Shown here: positions 36,463 through 46,003 of the stretch, piece by piece
Position numbering within the stretch: the stretch's first letter is position 1
How the letters are laid out: every line of letters begins with the position of its first letter
Assembly (NCBI RefSeq): GCF_003286915.1
Contig: NZ_QMFY01000012.1
Span: 124,001-188,000, forward strand
Source: Pseudochryseolinea flava
GTDB taxonomy: Bacteria > Bacteroidota > Bacteroidia > Cytophagales > Cyclobacteriaceae
Direction: 5' to 3'
Length of the DNA stretch: 64,000 nt
Notes under the pieces: generated by a model
The model's database searches: none
Told to the model about the DNA's origin: nothing
The model's input: the letters and a program-made list of their open reading frames with translations, nothing else
Translations under genes and position numbers: made by a program

Positions 36463-38313
36463 ATGAAAAAAGTAATAGTTGCCCTATTGGCTGTTATTTG
36501 TAGCCACTCAGCATTCGCTCAGAAAGCTGAAATGGAAAAGGTGGACATCAAGATGAAATCTTTTCCATCGAAACCCCTTCCGTTAGAAATTAAACGTTAC
36601 CATTATCGAGTCTTAAATTCAACGCCGCTCCCTTTGCCACAAAAAGAAGCTGTTGATGGTTATGTGCGGTTAGACGGTTTTGAATTTTCTCCCACTTCAC
36701 CTGATGTTATCGTCTTGGTCTACCTTGATAAGTATGATCAAACATTGACCACGGCTGCCGTGAAAGGCATGAACGAAACAAAATATGCGTACGTCATCAA
36801 ATCATCGCTAAATGTTCGACTTAGTTTGCTCACGGGCGATAGTCGTTTCGAATTTTATCAGACGTCTACCTTGTTAAAACCTAAGGCGACGCAGTATCAT
36901 TATCAAAGCTCGACAACCTATGCAACCGAAGCTGCAGCGACAGAGGCCGGAAATAAAGATGAATCGATGTTAGCGGCAGCGAAACGTGAATGCATGAATT
37001 CAACTTTCTTCGGAATTCAGCAATACCTTAAGTATACGCACGGCTATCCTACTGACGAGATTACGATACCTGTCTGGTCAATGAAAGCTAAATCATTTGA
37101 TTACAGTGAAATGGACCAAGCTCAAACCAAAGCAATGGACGGCCTTAAAAGTTATTCTGCCAATGGTTTGAATGATGAGAATAGAAAATTATTTCAAGAA
37201 GCAATTGCGATATGGGAGAAGGTACTTCTAGAGTTTAATCCAGATGATAAGAAATCAAAAATCAATGTGAAAAATGTGGGGGCACTTTATGCCAACCTCG
37301 CGCTTACACACAACTGGTTGATCAATGATAATGAGGCAACACGCTATTTAACCATGCTCAGTGAATCGAGGGGTTCATCGTGGTCGGATATGATCGGAGA
37401 AATTGTCAATGATGGTATCAAGGGAAGACAACAAGATTTGAAACGAAAGAGTAACGCTTTGGTAATTGAAAAGATAAAATCCCCATACTATGTATCGCCT
37501 GATTTTGTCGTGAACAAACATGCACATCGTATCAGTGCCATTCAGAAAAGCAACTCCTTCAGCAAGAAATTACCGGATGAAAGACGTTACTTCGAATATC
37601 TTGATAACGGACTTTTGTCAAGAACATATACAGAAAATTATAATCCGTCCACGAAAGGGTGGGAGAAAAGACGCGATGTCCATACCATTAAATACGATCA
37701 TGATCTCAATATCATGTATGTGTATGGCGAAAAGTCATCGACCGTGCCATTGTATACAAGAAAATTCAAGAATGGAAAGTTGGTATCGCAGATGTCGCAG
37801 CGAAGTGCAAATGATTCTTCCGTTGTAAAGTTTTACTACAATGCTGCCGGGCAATTGGAACGTTATGTGTGTGATCCACATTTGAAAACTCCCAAAGCCG
37901 AGGTTAAATATTCCTATGCGAACGACAAGTTGATTCGTAAGGAAGTTTTAACAGAGGAGGGTGGTCAGCTTAAAATTGATTTCAAAGAGGAGTATGTGTG
38001 GAGCGGAAATAAGCTTACGACGAAGACTCGTTTTACACTGGATAAGGCAACAGGAAAGTATCCAGAAAAAGGGATGGGTGAGCGCTACGAGTATGATGCG
38101 AAAGGATTTCTTGCTGTGTTGGGTAGCGGATATGAAACGCAGACCTTTGGAGCCGACGATCATGGCAATATAATCGAATGTCACACACGTTCGGATGATG
38201 GAAGCTCTAATCACAAGACATACGTGTGGGAACCATTGTCGGGTAATGCGATCCAGTATACAACTGAAGTAAGCAGTTACATCGGGCCTGAAAAATATCC
38301 AGCGTTCTACTAG
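36463..38313 (+). CDS. secreted protein with YD-like C-terminal repeats, unknown function
   Basis: 616 residues from the start at 36463, which gives signal peptide MKKVIVALLAVICSHSAFAQ. Thirteen upstream codons are open but would spoil the signal. The N-terminal half is mixed alpha/beta with a helical TPR-like stretch (IWEKVLLEFNPDD, NVGALYANLALTHNWLI). The C-terminal third shows repeated beta hairpins (RYFEYLDNGLLSRTYTENY, VKFYYNAAGQLERYV, ERYEYDAKGFLAVLG) resembling Rhs/YD or MORN-like repeats. No enzyme motif was found. Followed by a strong bidirectional terminator. Confidence 0.78.
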   Translation: MKKVIVALLAVICSHSAFAQKAEMEKVDIKMKSFPSKPLPLEIKRYHYRVLNSTPLPLPQKEAVDGYVRLDGFEFSPTSPDVIVLVYLDKYDQTLTTAAVKGMNETKYAYVIKSSLNVRLSLLTGDSRFEFYQTSTLLKPKATQYHYQSSTTYATEAAATEAGNKDESMLAAAKRECMNSTFFGIQQYLKYTHGYPTDEITIPVWSMKAKSFDYSEMDQAQTKAMDGLKSYSANGLNDENRKLFQEAIAIWEKVLLEFNPDDKKSKINVKNVGALYANLALTHNWLINDNEATRYLTMLSESRGSSWSDMIGEIVNDGIKGRQQDLKRKSNALVIEKIKSPYYVSPDFVVNKHAHRISAIQKSNSFSKKLPDERRYFEYLDNGLLSRTYTENYNPSTKGWEKRRDVHTIKYDHDLNIMYVYGEKSSTVPLYTRKFKNGKLVSQMSQRSANDSSVVKFYYNAAGQLERYVCDPHLKTPKAEVKYSYANDKLIRKEVLTEEGGQLKIDFKEEYVWSGNKLTTKTRFTLDKATGKYPEKGMGERYEYDAKGFLAVLGSGYETQTFGADDHGNIIECHTRSDDGSSNHKTYVWEPLSGNAIQYTTEVSSYIGPEKYPAFY

Positions 38314-38326
38314 ATAAGGATCCAAT

Positions 38327-38370
38327 AAAAAAGAGAGGCTGCCTTTGTGAAGACAGCCTCTCTTTTTTTT
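38327..38370. terminator. bidirectional rho-independent terminator
   Basis: An A-run and GAGAGGCTG pair with CAGCCTCTC and eight T residues across a 12-nt loop. It lies between convergent genes ending at 38313 and 38453. Confidence 0.9.
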
Positions 38371-38452
38371 ATGCACCACATCGTTTCGTGTGCCGGGTTG
38401 TAATTTATAAAGTCCAGGCAACCGGAAACTGGCAACTGATGAACGAGATAAC

Positions 38453-39085
38453 TTACTTCCCGATCGACAACGGTACGCCTACTGTGAATTGAAGTGTAAG
38501 GTTTTTTGTCGTGTAGTCTTCGCGTTGGTCGAAGTTGGTCAAGCCAAAACCGCTGCGGAAATCAAGTAGAACTTTTTCGGCAACGGTGAAACCAAAACCA
38601 AATTGCAAGTTTACATCAGTGCTTTCTTTAATGTAATAATTTCCATCGAGCTTTTGCTCGCCAAACTTGACGTCACTCTCAACTTCATCGCCGCCGTCTG
38701 CCTTATATTTACTTTTGCCGCCCAAACCGAATGCTGCAGAAGGACCAACATTCAAGTGGAACTTGCCGAAGTTCACCTTGATTAATACAGGAACTTCCAG
38801 GTAATTAATGGTGAGCTTTTGTGTATAGTCGATCATAAGTTGAGAATTGTATCCCTCCATCTTCACGCCCTTTTGAATGAAATTAATTTCAGGCTGAAGA
38901 GAAAACTTGCCTTCACCGAGCGGCATGTTAAAAGCTGCGCCAAACGTGAATCCAGGTTTAAAAAAAGAATCAGAAATGTCCCCCGTGAACATTGACATCG
39001 TAACGCCCGCTTTCGGAATGATCGACTGAGCATAAGAAAATCCAGCTACGAGTACCATCGCGCTTACCAGTAAAATTTTTTTCAT
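38453..39085 (-). CDS. outer membrane beta-barrel protein (porin/PorT-like)
   Basis: About 210 residues with signal peptide MKKILLVSAMVLVAGFSYAQ (start at 39085; the frame is open 28 codons further but without export features). The mature protein is a series of amphipathic strands (GFTFGAAFNMPLGEGKFSLQPEINFIQKG, INYLEVPVLIKVNFGKFHLNVGPSAAFGLGG) ending in LTLQFTVGVPLSIGK. This is typical of eight-stranded PorT/OmpW-like barrels of Bacteroidota. Function unknown. Confidence 0.85.
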   Translation of the reverse strand: MKKILLVSAMVLVAGFSYAQSIIPKAGVTMSMFTGDISDSFFKPGFTFGAAFNMPLGEGKFSLQPEINFIQKGVKMEGYNSQLMIDYTQKLTINYLEVPVLIKVNFGKFHLNVGPSAAFGLGGKSKYKADGGDEVESDVKFGEQKLDGNYYIKESTDVNLQFGFGFTVAEKVLLDFRSGFGLTNFDQREDYTTKNLTLQFTVGVPLSIGK

Positions 39086-39399
39086 AGTGTGTTTATTTTT
39101 CTTAACGGCGCAATGATAGAGAAAAAGTAGGCAGCACCGTTCAGGGTGTAAGATTTGAAACACTTTCACGATATTTCAGCTTCGAGAAGTTATCGGTTAT
39201 CAGTTATCTGTTACCGGTGATCAGTATTTCCTTGAACACTTTAACACTCGAACACTTGAACACTTGCATTTACGTCAGCCCCCCAACACATCAACACGTC
39301 AACACATTCCTTGAACACCGGAAATCAGCTTAGAGTTTCGAGCTACTGGAAATTATCGGTTATCAGTTATCAGTAATAGTTTCGAGTTTCGGCGTCGTT

Positions 39400-39431
39400 C
39401 AGTTTCCCCGGGTTTAAACCCGGGGAAACTG
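39400..39431. repeat. 32-bp perfect palindrome
   Basis: The arms CAGTTTCCCCGGGTTT / AAACCCGGGGAAACTG form a perfect 16-bp inverted repeat without a loop. It lies within the left repeat array. Confidence 0.9.
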
Positions 39432-39590
39432 TTTAAGCTAGCTGCGAGTTACGAAAAGTTGTCCGTCACCTGCTTCGGTGCTCAGTGATCTGTATTTCCT
39501 CGAACACTGGAAAACAGCTTCGAGTTACGAGCTACGAGTTTATGAGCAGTTATCGGTTATCAGTAATAGTTTCGAGTTTCGAAGTTGTTT

Positions 39591-39621
39591 CAGTTTCACC
39601 GGGCTTAAACCGGTGAAACTG
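39591..39621. repeat. 31-bp near-palindrome
   Basis: The arms CAGTTTCACCGG and CCGGTGAAACTG pair around a 7-nt centre. This is a variant of the palindrome at 39400 and nearly identical to the one at 45298. Confidence 0.9.
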
Positions 39622-39842
39622 TTTAAGAGCTACGAGAAGTTACCTGTTATCGGTGATCAGTGATCTGTATTTCCTTGAACACTTTAACACTCGAACACTC
39701 GAACACTTGCATTCAACGTCAACACGTCAACACATTCCATTAACCTGAAAAACCAGGTAATAAGTGTTTCCGGTGTTCTTCATGCCTAACGGCATCGGAC
39801 TATCTTTTTGAAAAGCACACGAAAAAAAATCTGAAAATTATT

Positions 39843-40147
39843 GACAGTTTTTTAGTAGCCCGTCGATGATATTGCTGTTCATCTCTTTGTGGCAAATGTA
39901 GCCCACCAAATCTCGTTCACGGCGGGTGCATTTTACCGACAGTTTTTGATGTCCGATCATGATGTTCAACGTAGCCCATAATTTCACGCCTATCTTTCGA
40001 AATTCGGTCGCAGCGCGCTAGCCAGTAGCCCTTGTCTCAGTACGTCGAGAAGACCATCAAGCCAAGCTATAAAGATGCCTTAACACGGTAGCCCATACTG
40101 TTCCAGCGAGCTATAACATCCTCGAGCGCCATTCATCTTAGTAGCCT
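39843..40147 (+). promoter_or_regulatory. recurrent GTAGCC(C) motif region upstream of susC 2
   Basis: GTAGCCC occurs at 39855, 39898, 39971, 40025 and 40088, and GTAGCC once more at 40141. GACAGTTTTT occurs at 39844 and 39938. All lie in the gap before the second susC. No open frame explains them. A regulatory or repeat-derived role is inferred. Confidence 0.5.
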
Positions 40148-40187
40148 TATGTGTTCGAACACATTACTTGTGTGCGCGTAAACATGA

Positions 40188-40219
40188 TTGTTCTCGTATG
40201 GTAATATCGTTTATCTTCA
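40188..40219 (+). promoter_or_regulatory. weak promoter candidate for susC 2
   Basis: TTG (40188-40190), a 21-bp spacer and TATCTTCA (40212-40219) resemble the Bacteroidota promoter with two mismatches in the -7 box. This would give a leader of about 65 nt. Confidence 0.3.
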
Positions 40220-40291
40220 TCGTGCATCTTTCACCCTTCCATCCGGCGGTGATCCATGCACGAACAAAGTTTAAACCTAACCCAATCTCAA

Positions 40292-43200
40292 ATGAAAAGA
40301 TCTACTTTTAAGATCGTAGCATTGCTGTGCCTTCTGCTCACCAGCGCCACGGTCTACGGTCAAACGGTGACGGGCAAAGTCTCCTCGTCGGCCGATGGTT
40401 CTCCTATTCCAGGAGCATCAGTCATCATCAAAGGAACAACCCTCGGCACAACCACCGACACCGATGGTCGCTACACCATCACACCGGCAGATCCAGCATC
40501 TGCTGTACTCGTTGTTTCTTTTATTGGCTTTGCTACCATCGAGGTCCCTGTACTCAATAAAACTTCGTTGGACGTTACGCTACAAGAAGACATCACTGCA
40601 CTAAACGAAGTTGTTGTCACCGCGCTTGGTATCGAAAAAGATTCTAAGACGTTGACATACTCGATGCAACAAGTCAACGGTGATAAACTTAACGTTGCCA
40701 AGGATGCTAACTTCATTAACGGTCTCACGGGAAAAGTCCCAGGCCTAGTGATCAACCGTAGCTCAAGCGGTGTAGGTGGATCCGTCAGAATTCTTTTGCG
40801 GGGTCAGAAGTCGACGCGCGATAATCAACCCCTCATCGTAATTGATGGCGTACCCATCGCCTCTGCAAACAGTACACAGACAACCGAAATCTGGGCAGGT
40901 CGTGATGGCGGTGATGTGTTGAGTATGATCAATCCCGCCGACATCGAAAGCACTTCTGTTCTTAAAGGCGCAGCAGCCTCTACGTTGTATGGTAGTCTCG
41001 GTCAAAACGGTGTAATCATCATTACGACTAAAAAAGGTAAGGCAGGTGCTACGAAGGTTGACTTCTCCTCAAACTTCACCATCGATAAGCCTATGTATTA
41101 TCCGGAGCTTCAGTATGAATATCTTCAAACCGCTACCGATGCAACGGATAGTTGGGGACAAAAAGGTTCTAGTAAAGATCACGTTAAGAAATTCTTCGAC
41201 ACCGGGACTACGTGGATTAACAGCGTGAGCATCTCCACCGGTACGGAGAAATCACAAACATATCTCTCATATTCGAACACCAACAACCAGGGAATTCTGC
41301 CGACTTCAGATTTTAAACAACATACGTTGAACTACCGTCAAACGGTTAACATCAATAGCAAATTCTCTATCGACGGCAATGTGATCTTGGGGTTGCAGAA
41401 AAATCACAACAGGATGGCCGGTGGATTTTATTTCAATCCGCTCACGGGCTTGTACATGTTTCCACGTGGACTAAACTTCGATCAGTATAAACAGTTCGAA
41501 TATTTTTCGCCATCAAGATTGATCTATGCGCAGAAGTGGTGGAACATCGACGTGGATGCAAAGCCGGAGCCGAAAGTAGGTCAAGACAATCAGCAAAATC
41601 CGTATTGGATTCTCAATAGAAATGCCGCTGACCTGACACGAAGAAATGTTTTCGCCTCTGTCGGATTGAATTATAAGTTCAATGATGTTTTTGCTTTGCA
41701 GGTACGTGGTAACGTGAGTGATATCGCCGATAAATTCGAGCAAAAGGTTTATGCTACTACGCAAGGAACATTAACCGATAAAAACGGACGTTTCATTTGG
41801 CAAGAAGGACATAGCATGGTCGCTTATGGCGATGCGATTCTCACAGCAAAGAAAAGTCTTACCGATAACTTTGGCATAACCGGTACGTTGGGTACAGCAC
41901 TACGCTATGAACAATTCACGCAGCAAAATTTAGATTCTAAAGGTTCAGGTGATGGACTCGTATCAGCAAACGTCTTCACATTAGGTGCTGTGGTTCCATC
42001 AACGTCACTCACCGCGCTGAAGACTGTAGGCTCTGAAGTGCAAACAGCAGGTCTCTTCGGTTCCGTCTCGTTCGATTACAAGAAGGCTATCTTCCTCGAT
42101 CTTACTGCGCGCAACGACTGGTCATCTTCACTTGCATTTACATCCAAGATGAATTCAGGTTTTTTCTACTTCTCAGGTGGCTTGAATGTGATTATATCTG
42201 AGCTCACACAACTTCCAGAAGTTATCAGCTTTGCGAAGATACGCACGTCGTATGCTGAAATCGGAAATGGACTTCCTGCATACATGACGTCATCGACGTA
42301 CACCTTCAATGCAGGAAACCAAGTGTTGCCTGAATACTATGCGAAGTATGAACTCAAGCCGGAGAAACAAAAGTCGCTTGAGCTGGGAACTGAAATCCGT
42401 TTCCTCGACGATCGTTTAGCATTGGATCTTACATTCTACAAAATCAACAATACCGACCAGTTCTTCAACTTGAATGCATCGAAGACAACAGGCTATCAAC
42501 GCTTCGGTATAAACGTCGGTGATGTTCAAAATAAAGGGATAGAAGCTGCGCTTAACGTCGACGTTCTACAAAATGGATCATTGCAATGGAACACAGGAAT
42601 AAACTTTACCGCGAATAGAAACACAGTGACTGGCATTCCATTGGCCGATGGATCATTTGCGATTAGCGCGCCAGGTGTGAACTCTTATGGTTTTTATCTT
42701 ACTGAAGGCGGAAGCTTTGGCGATATCTACGGTAGAAAATTCCTTAGAAAAGACGGTAAGATCGTGGTCGATAATAGCGGTAAACCACTCGCTGCAGGTG
42801 GGCCATTGGAATACGTCGGAAACCCGCAGCCTAAGGCAGTTGTAGGATGGAACAATACACTGACCTATAAAAACTTTACGCTCAACATTCTTGTCGATGG
42901 ACGCTTCGGTGGCCAGGTGATGAGTATGACCGAGGCATTGTTAGATCAAGCAGGTGTTTCTAAAACTACCGCTGATGCACGGAATGCGGGAGGTGTTAAT
43001 ATTCCTGCCGTGGTAACACTCGATGGAGGAGCAACAACAAGCGGAGATTTTGAAGGTCTTCTCCCTGCGCAAACTTTCTATCAGACTGCTGGTGGAAGAG
43101 CAGGTATCTCTGAACATTATGTGTACAGCGCTACCAATGTCAGACTACGTGAACTTTCACTGGGATATAGTTTTCCAACAAAGATCGGCGTCATCAGAGA

Positions 43201-43363
43201 TCTCAAGATTTCCCTCATCGGAAGAAATCTTTTCTTCTTCACGAACAAAGCACCTTTCGATCCTGAATTGTCGATGAGCACAGGTGTAGGTGTACAAGGC
43301 GTAGATGCATTTGCTTTGCCATCAACACGCTCTATTGGTTTGAACTTGAAAGCGTCGTTCTAA
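40292..43363 (+). CDS. SusC/RagA-type TonB-linked outer membrane transporter
   Basis: A second TonB-dependent importer, 1023 residues from the start at 40292 (MKRSTFKIVALLCLLLTSATVYGQ signal). A 12-codon upstream extension to 40256 is open but unlikely. It has a carboxypeptidase-like domain (VTGKVSSSADGSPIPGASVIIKGTTLGT), a plug (PLIVIDGVPIASANS, ASTLYGSLGQNGVIIITTKKG) and the barrel ending SIGLNLKASF. Unlike the first SusC it lacks an STN domain, so it should not signal through FecR; no sigma/anti-sigma pair is nearby. The partner SusD follows 17 bp downstream. No enzyme genes accompany the pair, so its substrate may be a small oligomer or protein-derived nutrient. Confidence 0.95.
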   Translation: MKRSTFKIVALLCLLLTSATVYGQTVTGKVSSSADGSPIPGASVIIKGTTLGTTTDTDGRYTITPADPASAVLVVSFIGFATIEVPVLNKTSLDVTLQEDITALNEVVVTALGIEKDSKTLTYSMQQVNGDKLNVAKDANFINGLTGKVPGLVINRSSSGVGGSVRILLRGQKSTRDNQPLIVIDGVPIASANSTQTTEIWAGRDGGDVLSMINPADIESTSVLKGAAASTLYGSLGQNGVIIITTKKGKAGATKVDFSSNFTIDKPMYYPELQYEYLQTATDATDSWGQKGSSKDHVKKFFDTGTTWINSVSISTGTEKSQTYLSYSNTNNQGILPTSDFKQHTLNYRQTVNINSKFSIDGNVILGLQKNHNRMAGGFYFNPLTGLYMFPRGLNFDQYKQFEYFSPSRLIYAQKWWNIDVDAKPEPKVGQDNQQNPYWILNRNAADLTRRNVFASVGLNYKFNDVFALQVRGNVSDIADKFEQKVYATTQGTLTDKNGRFIWQEGHSMVAYGDAILTAKKSLTDNFGITGTLGTALRYEQFTQQNLDSKGSGDGLVSANVFTLGAVVPSTSLTALKTVGSEVQTAGLFGSVSFDYKKAIFLDLTARNDWSSSLAFTSKMNSGFFYFSGGLNVIISELTQLPEVISFAKIRTSYAEIGNGLPAYMTSSTYTFNAGNQVLPEYYAKYELKPEKQKSLELGTEIRFLDDRLALDLTFYKINNTDQFFNLNASKTTGYQRFGINVGDVQNKGIEAALNVDVLQNGSLQWNTGINFTANRNTVTGIPLADGSFAISAPGVNSYGFYLTEGGSFGDIYGRKFLRKDGKIVVDNSGKPLAAGGPLEYVGNPQPKAVVGWNNTLTYKNFTLNILVDGRFGGQVMSMTEALLDQAGVSKTTADARNAGGVNIPAVVTLDGGATTSGDFEGLLPAQTFYQTAGGRAGISEHYVYSATNVRLRELSLGYSFPTKIGVIRDLKISLIGRNLFFFTNKAPFDPELSMSTGVGVQGVDAFALPSTRSIGLNLKASF

Positions 43364-43380
43364 ACTCAAAAAATGAAATC

Positions 43381-44985
43381 ATGAAAAATAATTTATTCTG
43401 TAAAATATTAAGCATCGTTGCCTTCGTCGGTATGGCGGCAGGGTGCACCGACAGGTTTGAAGAATTTAACACCAACCCGAATGGTATCACCGAACGTGAG
43501 TTGAGTGAAACAGTCGCGATCAACGACTTGATCAAAGGAAACTTGAAACTCGCACAACGGAGTATCTATGTATTTAATCCAGCGTGGTATGTTCAAGTGC
43601 AACAAAATCTGAACGCCGATATCTACAGCGGATACATGATGTCGCCAACACCATTTCAAGGAAACTCCAACAACATGACGTACGCGCTCGTCGATGGATG
43701 GAATGCTTATGCGTTTGATCCAGCGTATGATTTTGTTTTGACTGGTCTCAAAAAAGTTGAAGACAGTACACTAAACGTCCCGACAAAACAAGATGTGTAT
43801 GCGATGTCGAAAATTATCAAGGTAGAATCGCTGCATCGTGTGAGTGATGTGTTCGGGCCAATCGTGTACACCAAGTTCGGCGTCATCAACGATGATGGTA
43901 CGGTGGATTACGACACACAAGAAGAAGCGTACAATGCTTTCTTCGCAGATTTAAAAACAGCCATCGATATTCTTACACCCATGGTTGGCAAAACACCCTC
44001 GGCGTTATTTGCGGAATCTGATTTAGTGTATGGCGGAAACTATGAGAAGTGGCTACGTTTTGCCAATTCGCTTCGCCTTCGATTAGCGATGCGTCTTGCT
44101 GATGTAGCACCACAAAAAGCCATCGCAGAAGGAGAGGCGGCACTTGCACACGAAGCGGGACTCATCGAAACAAACGATGGCAATTTCAATGTCGATCTCG
44201 AAGCAAATAATCACCCGTTGAATGTATTCAACACAGAGTGGGCCGACATCAGATTTGGTGCACCACTCGCGTCGTACATGAAAGGTTACAACGACCCGCG
44301 TCTTCCGAAGTACGCGCTACCGGCGACAGATGCTGCCGTAGCAGGAGAGTATATTGGTATTCGTCAAGGAATTAATATCGATGCAAAATCTCGCTACGAA
44401 GGATATTCGAAACTCATCACTTTTGGAAATAAGATCTTGCTGATGACCGCAGCAGAAGTATGGTTCTTAAAAGCAGAAGCGGCACTTCGGGGATGGAATA
44501 ACGCAGGTACAATGGGTGATAACTACGAACAAGGCGTTTCAGTTTCTTTCGCGCAACACGGTGTGTCCAGTGAACTCACAGACTATTTGAATGACGACGA
44601 AAGCACACCTGCCGAATACCTCGATCCAAAAGCCGTAACACCTGGCCAGAATGATATCAAAGGAGCAAGTCAATACCTTGCGGATATCACCATCAAATGG
44701 GATGACGCGGCTGATGATGATGAGAAACTTGAACGCATCATCACCCAAAAGTGGATCGCCATGTATCCCGAAGGACAAGAAGCATGGAGTGAATTCCGAA
44801 GAACAGGATATCCTATTCTATACCCGGTGATTGTAAACAACAGCGGCGGAAAAATACCAGGATTCATCAAGCGTCTTCCCTTCACCTCGAACGAATACGC
44901 TACGAACAGAGCAGCGATCAATCGCATCGTAAGCAAAATGGGAGCCGACACCGGCGGAACACCACTGTGGTGGGATGTTGATTAG
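43381..44985 (+). CDS. SusD/RagB family lipoprotein (SusD-like_2 type)
   Basis: A 534-residue lipoprotein partner of the preceding SusC. The signal MKNNLFCKILSIVAFVGMAAGC gives acylated Cys22, followed by TDRFEEFNTNPNGIT, the N-terminal pattern of the SusD-like_2 group. The helical core contains YEKWLRFANSLRLRLAMRLADV and ILLMTAAEVWFLKAEAALRGW. The end is typical (KWIAMYPEGQEAWSEFRRTGYP). Operon of two genes closed by the terminator at 45010. Confidence 0.95.
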   Translation: MKNNLFCKILSIVAFVGMAAGCTDRFEEFNTNPNGITERELSETVAINDLIKGNLKLAQRSIYVFNPAWYVQVQQNLNADIYSGYMMSPTPFQGNSNNMTYALVDGWNAYAFDPAYDFVLTGLKKVEDSTLNVPTKQDVYAMSKIIKVESLHRVSDVFGPIVYTKFGVINDDGTVDYDTQEEAYNAFFADLKTAIDILTPMVGKTPSALFAESDLVYGGNYEKWLRFANSLRLRLAMRLADVAPQKAIAEGEAALAHEAGLIETNDGNFNVDLEANNHPLNVFNTEWADIRFGAPLASYMKGYNDPRLPKYALPATDAAVAGEYIGIRQGINIDAKSRYEGYSKLITFGNKILLMTAAEVWFLKAEAALRGWNNAGTMGDNYEQGVSVSFAQHGVSSELTDYLNDDESTPAEYLDPKAVTPGQNDIKGASQYLADITIKWDDAADDDEKLERIITQKWIAMYPEGQEAWSEFRRTGYPILYPVIVNNSGGKIPGFIKRLPFTSNEYATNRAAINRIVSKMGADTGGTPLWWDVD

Positions 44986-45009
44986 GATGTAACCATGGTA
45001 ACACAAATT

Positions 45010-45041
45010 GGCGTGAGTAGTGATACTTGCGCCTTTTTTTT
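45010..45041 (+). terminator. terminator of the second susCD operon
   Basis: GGCGTGAGT pairs with ACTTGCGCC (two G-T pairs) around AGTGAT, followed by eight T residues. Confidence 0.8.
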
Positions 45042-45044
45042 GTG

Positions 45045-45530
45045 TTGACGTTCAATTCAAGTGTTCAAGGGATGTGTCGTGTTGATGTGTTGGGGTGCTG
45101 ACGTGAATGCAAGCGTTCAAGTAAATCCTGATAACAGATAACCGATAACCTCGCGCAGCTCGAAACTCGAACCTAATCCAGTGTTCAAGTGTTAAAGTAT
45201 TCAGGGAATGTGTTGACGTGAATGCAAGCGTTCAAGTAAATCCTGATAACAAATAACAGATAACCGATAACTTGTAGTAGCTCGAAGCTAGCTTAAACAG
45301 TTTCACCGGGTTTAAACCCGGTGAAACTGAAACAACTTAGAGACTCGAAGCTATTACTGATAACGACAACAGATAACCGATAACTTCTCGCAGCTCGAAA
45401 CTCGAACCTAATCCAGTGTCAAGTGTTCGAGTGTTAAAGTGTTCAAGAAATGTGTCGTGTTCATGTGTTGGGGTGCTGACGTGGTGAATGCAAGCGTTCA
45501 AGTCAATCGACAATCGACAAGTTGCCCGTC
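45045..45530 (-). repeat. array of dispersed intergenic repeats, right arm (inverted)
   Basis: Read on the minus strand, this stretch shows the same blocks as 39185-39745: TTATCGGTTATCTGTTATC, CTTGAACACTTTAACACTCG, CTTGCATTCACGTCAGC, CCAACACATCAACACG and GTTTCGAGCTGCG. It includes the 32-bp palindrome at 45298-45329. It thus brackets the second susCD pair in inverted orientation. No gene is present. Confidence 0.85.
45298..45329. repeat. 32-bp perfect palindrome
   Basis: The arms CAGTTTCACCGGGTTT / AAACCCGGTGAAACTG are perfect. It belongs to the same family as the palindromes at 39400 and 39591. Confidence 0.9.
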
Positions 45531-45562
45531 CCTGATATAGGTTGACCACAATTGGTTAACTT

Positions 45563-46003
45563 ATGACAAAGAAAATCACAGTAAAAACGAATCGAACTTT
45601 CACAGAAGAATTCAAAAAATCTTGTGTGAAGGAGTATGAATCAGGCCAGCTCTCGGTGCTGGAACTATCCAAACTTTATCAGATCCAGAGTGTCATCATC
45701 TATCGATGGATTTATAAATTTTCTGCGTATAATAAACGTAGAATAAGAGTTGTCGAGATGGCAGATAATAGTAAGCAGAAGTTGAAGGAGATGCAGAAGC
45801 GTATTTCTGACCTTGAGCGTATCGTGGGTCAGAAACAGCTCAATATTGATTTCCTTGAGAAAATGATTGAGTTAGCCAAAGATCAATACGGCATCGATAT
45901 CAAAAAAAACTTCGATACCTCCTACTCGCCATTCGTCGCCATTCCTGCTCCTACTGACGTCGGGGTGATTTATCAAATGAGTAGTACCAATTTCCACAAA
46001 TGA
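45563..46003 (+). CDS. IS3-family OrfA-like transposase (orphan, 3' altered)
   Basis: A 146-residue helix-turn-helix protein of the IS3 OrfA type (RTFTEEFKKSCVKEYESGQLSVLELSKLYQI) with a leucine-zipper region (LKEMQKRISDLERIVGQKQLNIDFLEKMIEL). The sequence follows the family up to GIDIKKNF. It then diverges into SYSPFVAIPAPTDVGVIYQ, suggesting the element was cut there. No OrfB integrase follows. The preceding GTCCCTGATATAGGTTGACC near 45528 looks like the left IS end. The element is dead and marks the left border of the toxin region. Confidence 0.78.
   Translation: MTKKITVKTNRTFTEEFKKSCVKEYESGQLSVLELSKLYQIQSVIIYRWIYKFSAYNKRRIRVVEMADNSKQKLKEMQKRISDLERIVGQKQLNIDFLEKMIELAKDQYGIDIKKNFDTSYSPFVAIPAPTDVGVIYQMSSTNFHK

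Larger units (their letters stand above)
39185..39745 (+). repeat. array of dispersed intergenic repeats, left arm
   Basis: Repeated blocks of the type TTATCGGTTATCAGTTATC, TTCCTTGAACACTTTAACAC, CTTGCATTTACGTCAGC, CAACACATCAACACG and AGTTTCGAGTTTCG occur several times. They include two hairpins at 39400-39431 and 39591-39621. The same family occurs in reverse orientation at 45045-45530. No gene is seen here. Confidence 0.85.

Noticed and set aside
39478-39663. 61-residue open frame
   Set aside because: It is read entirely from the dispersed intergenic repeats.
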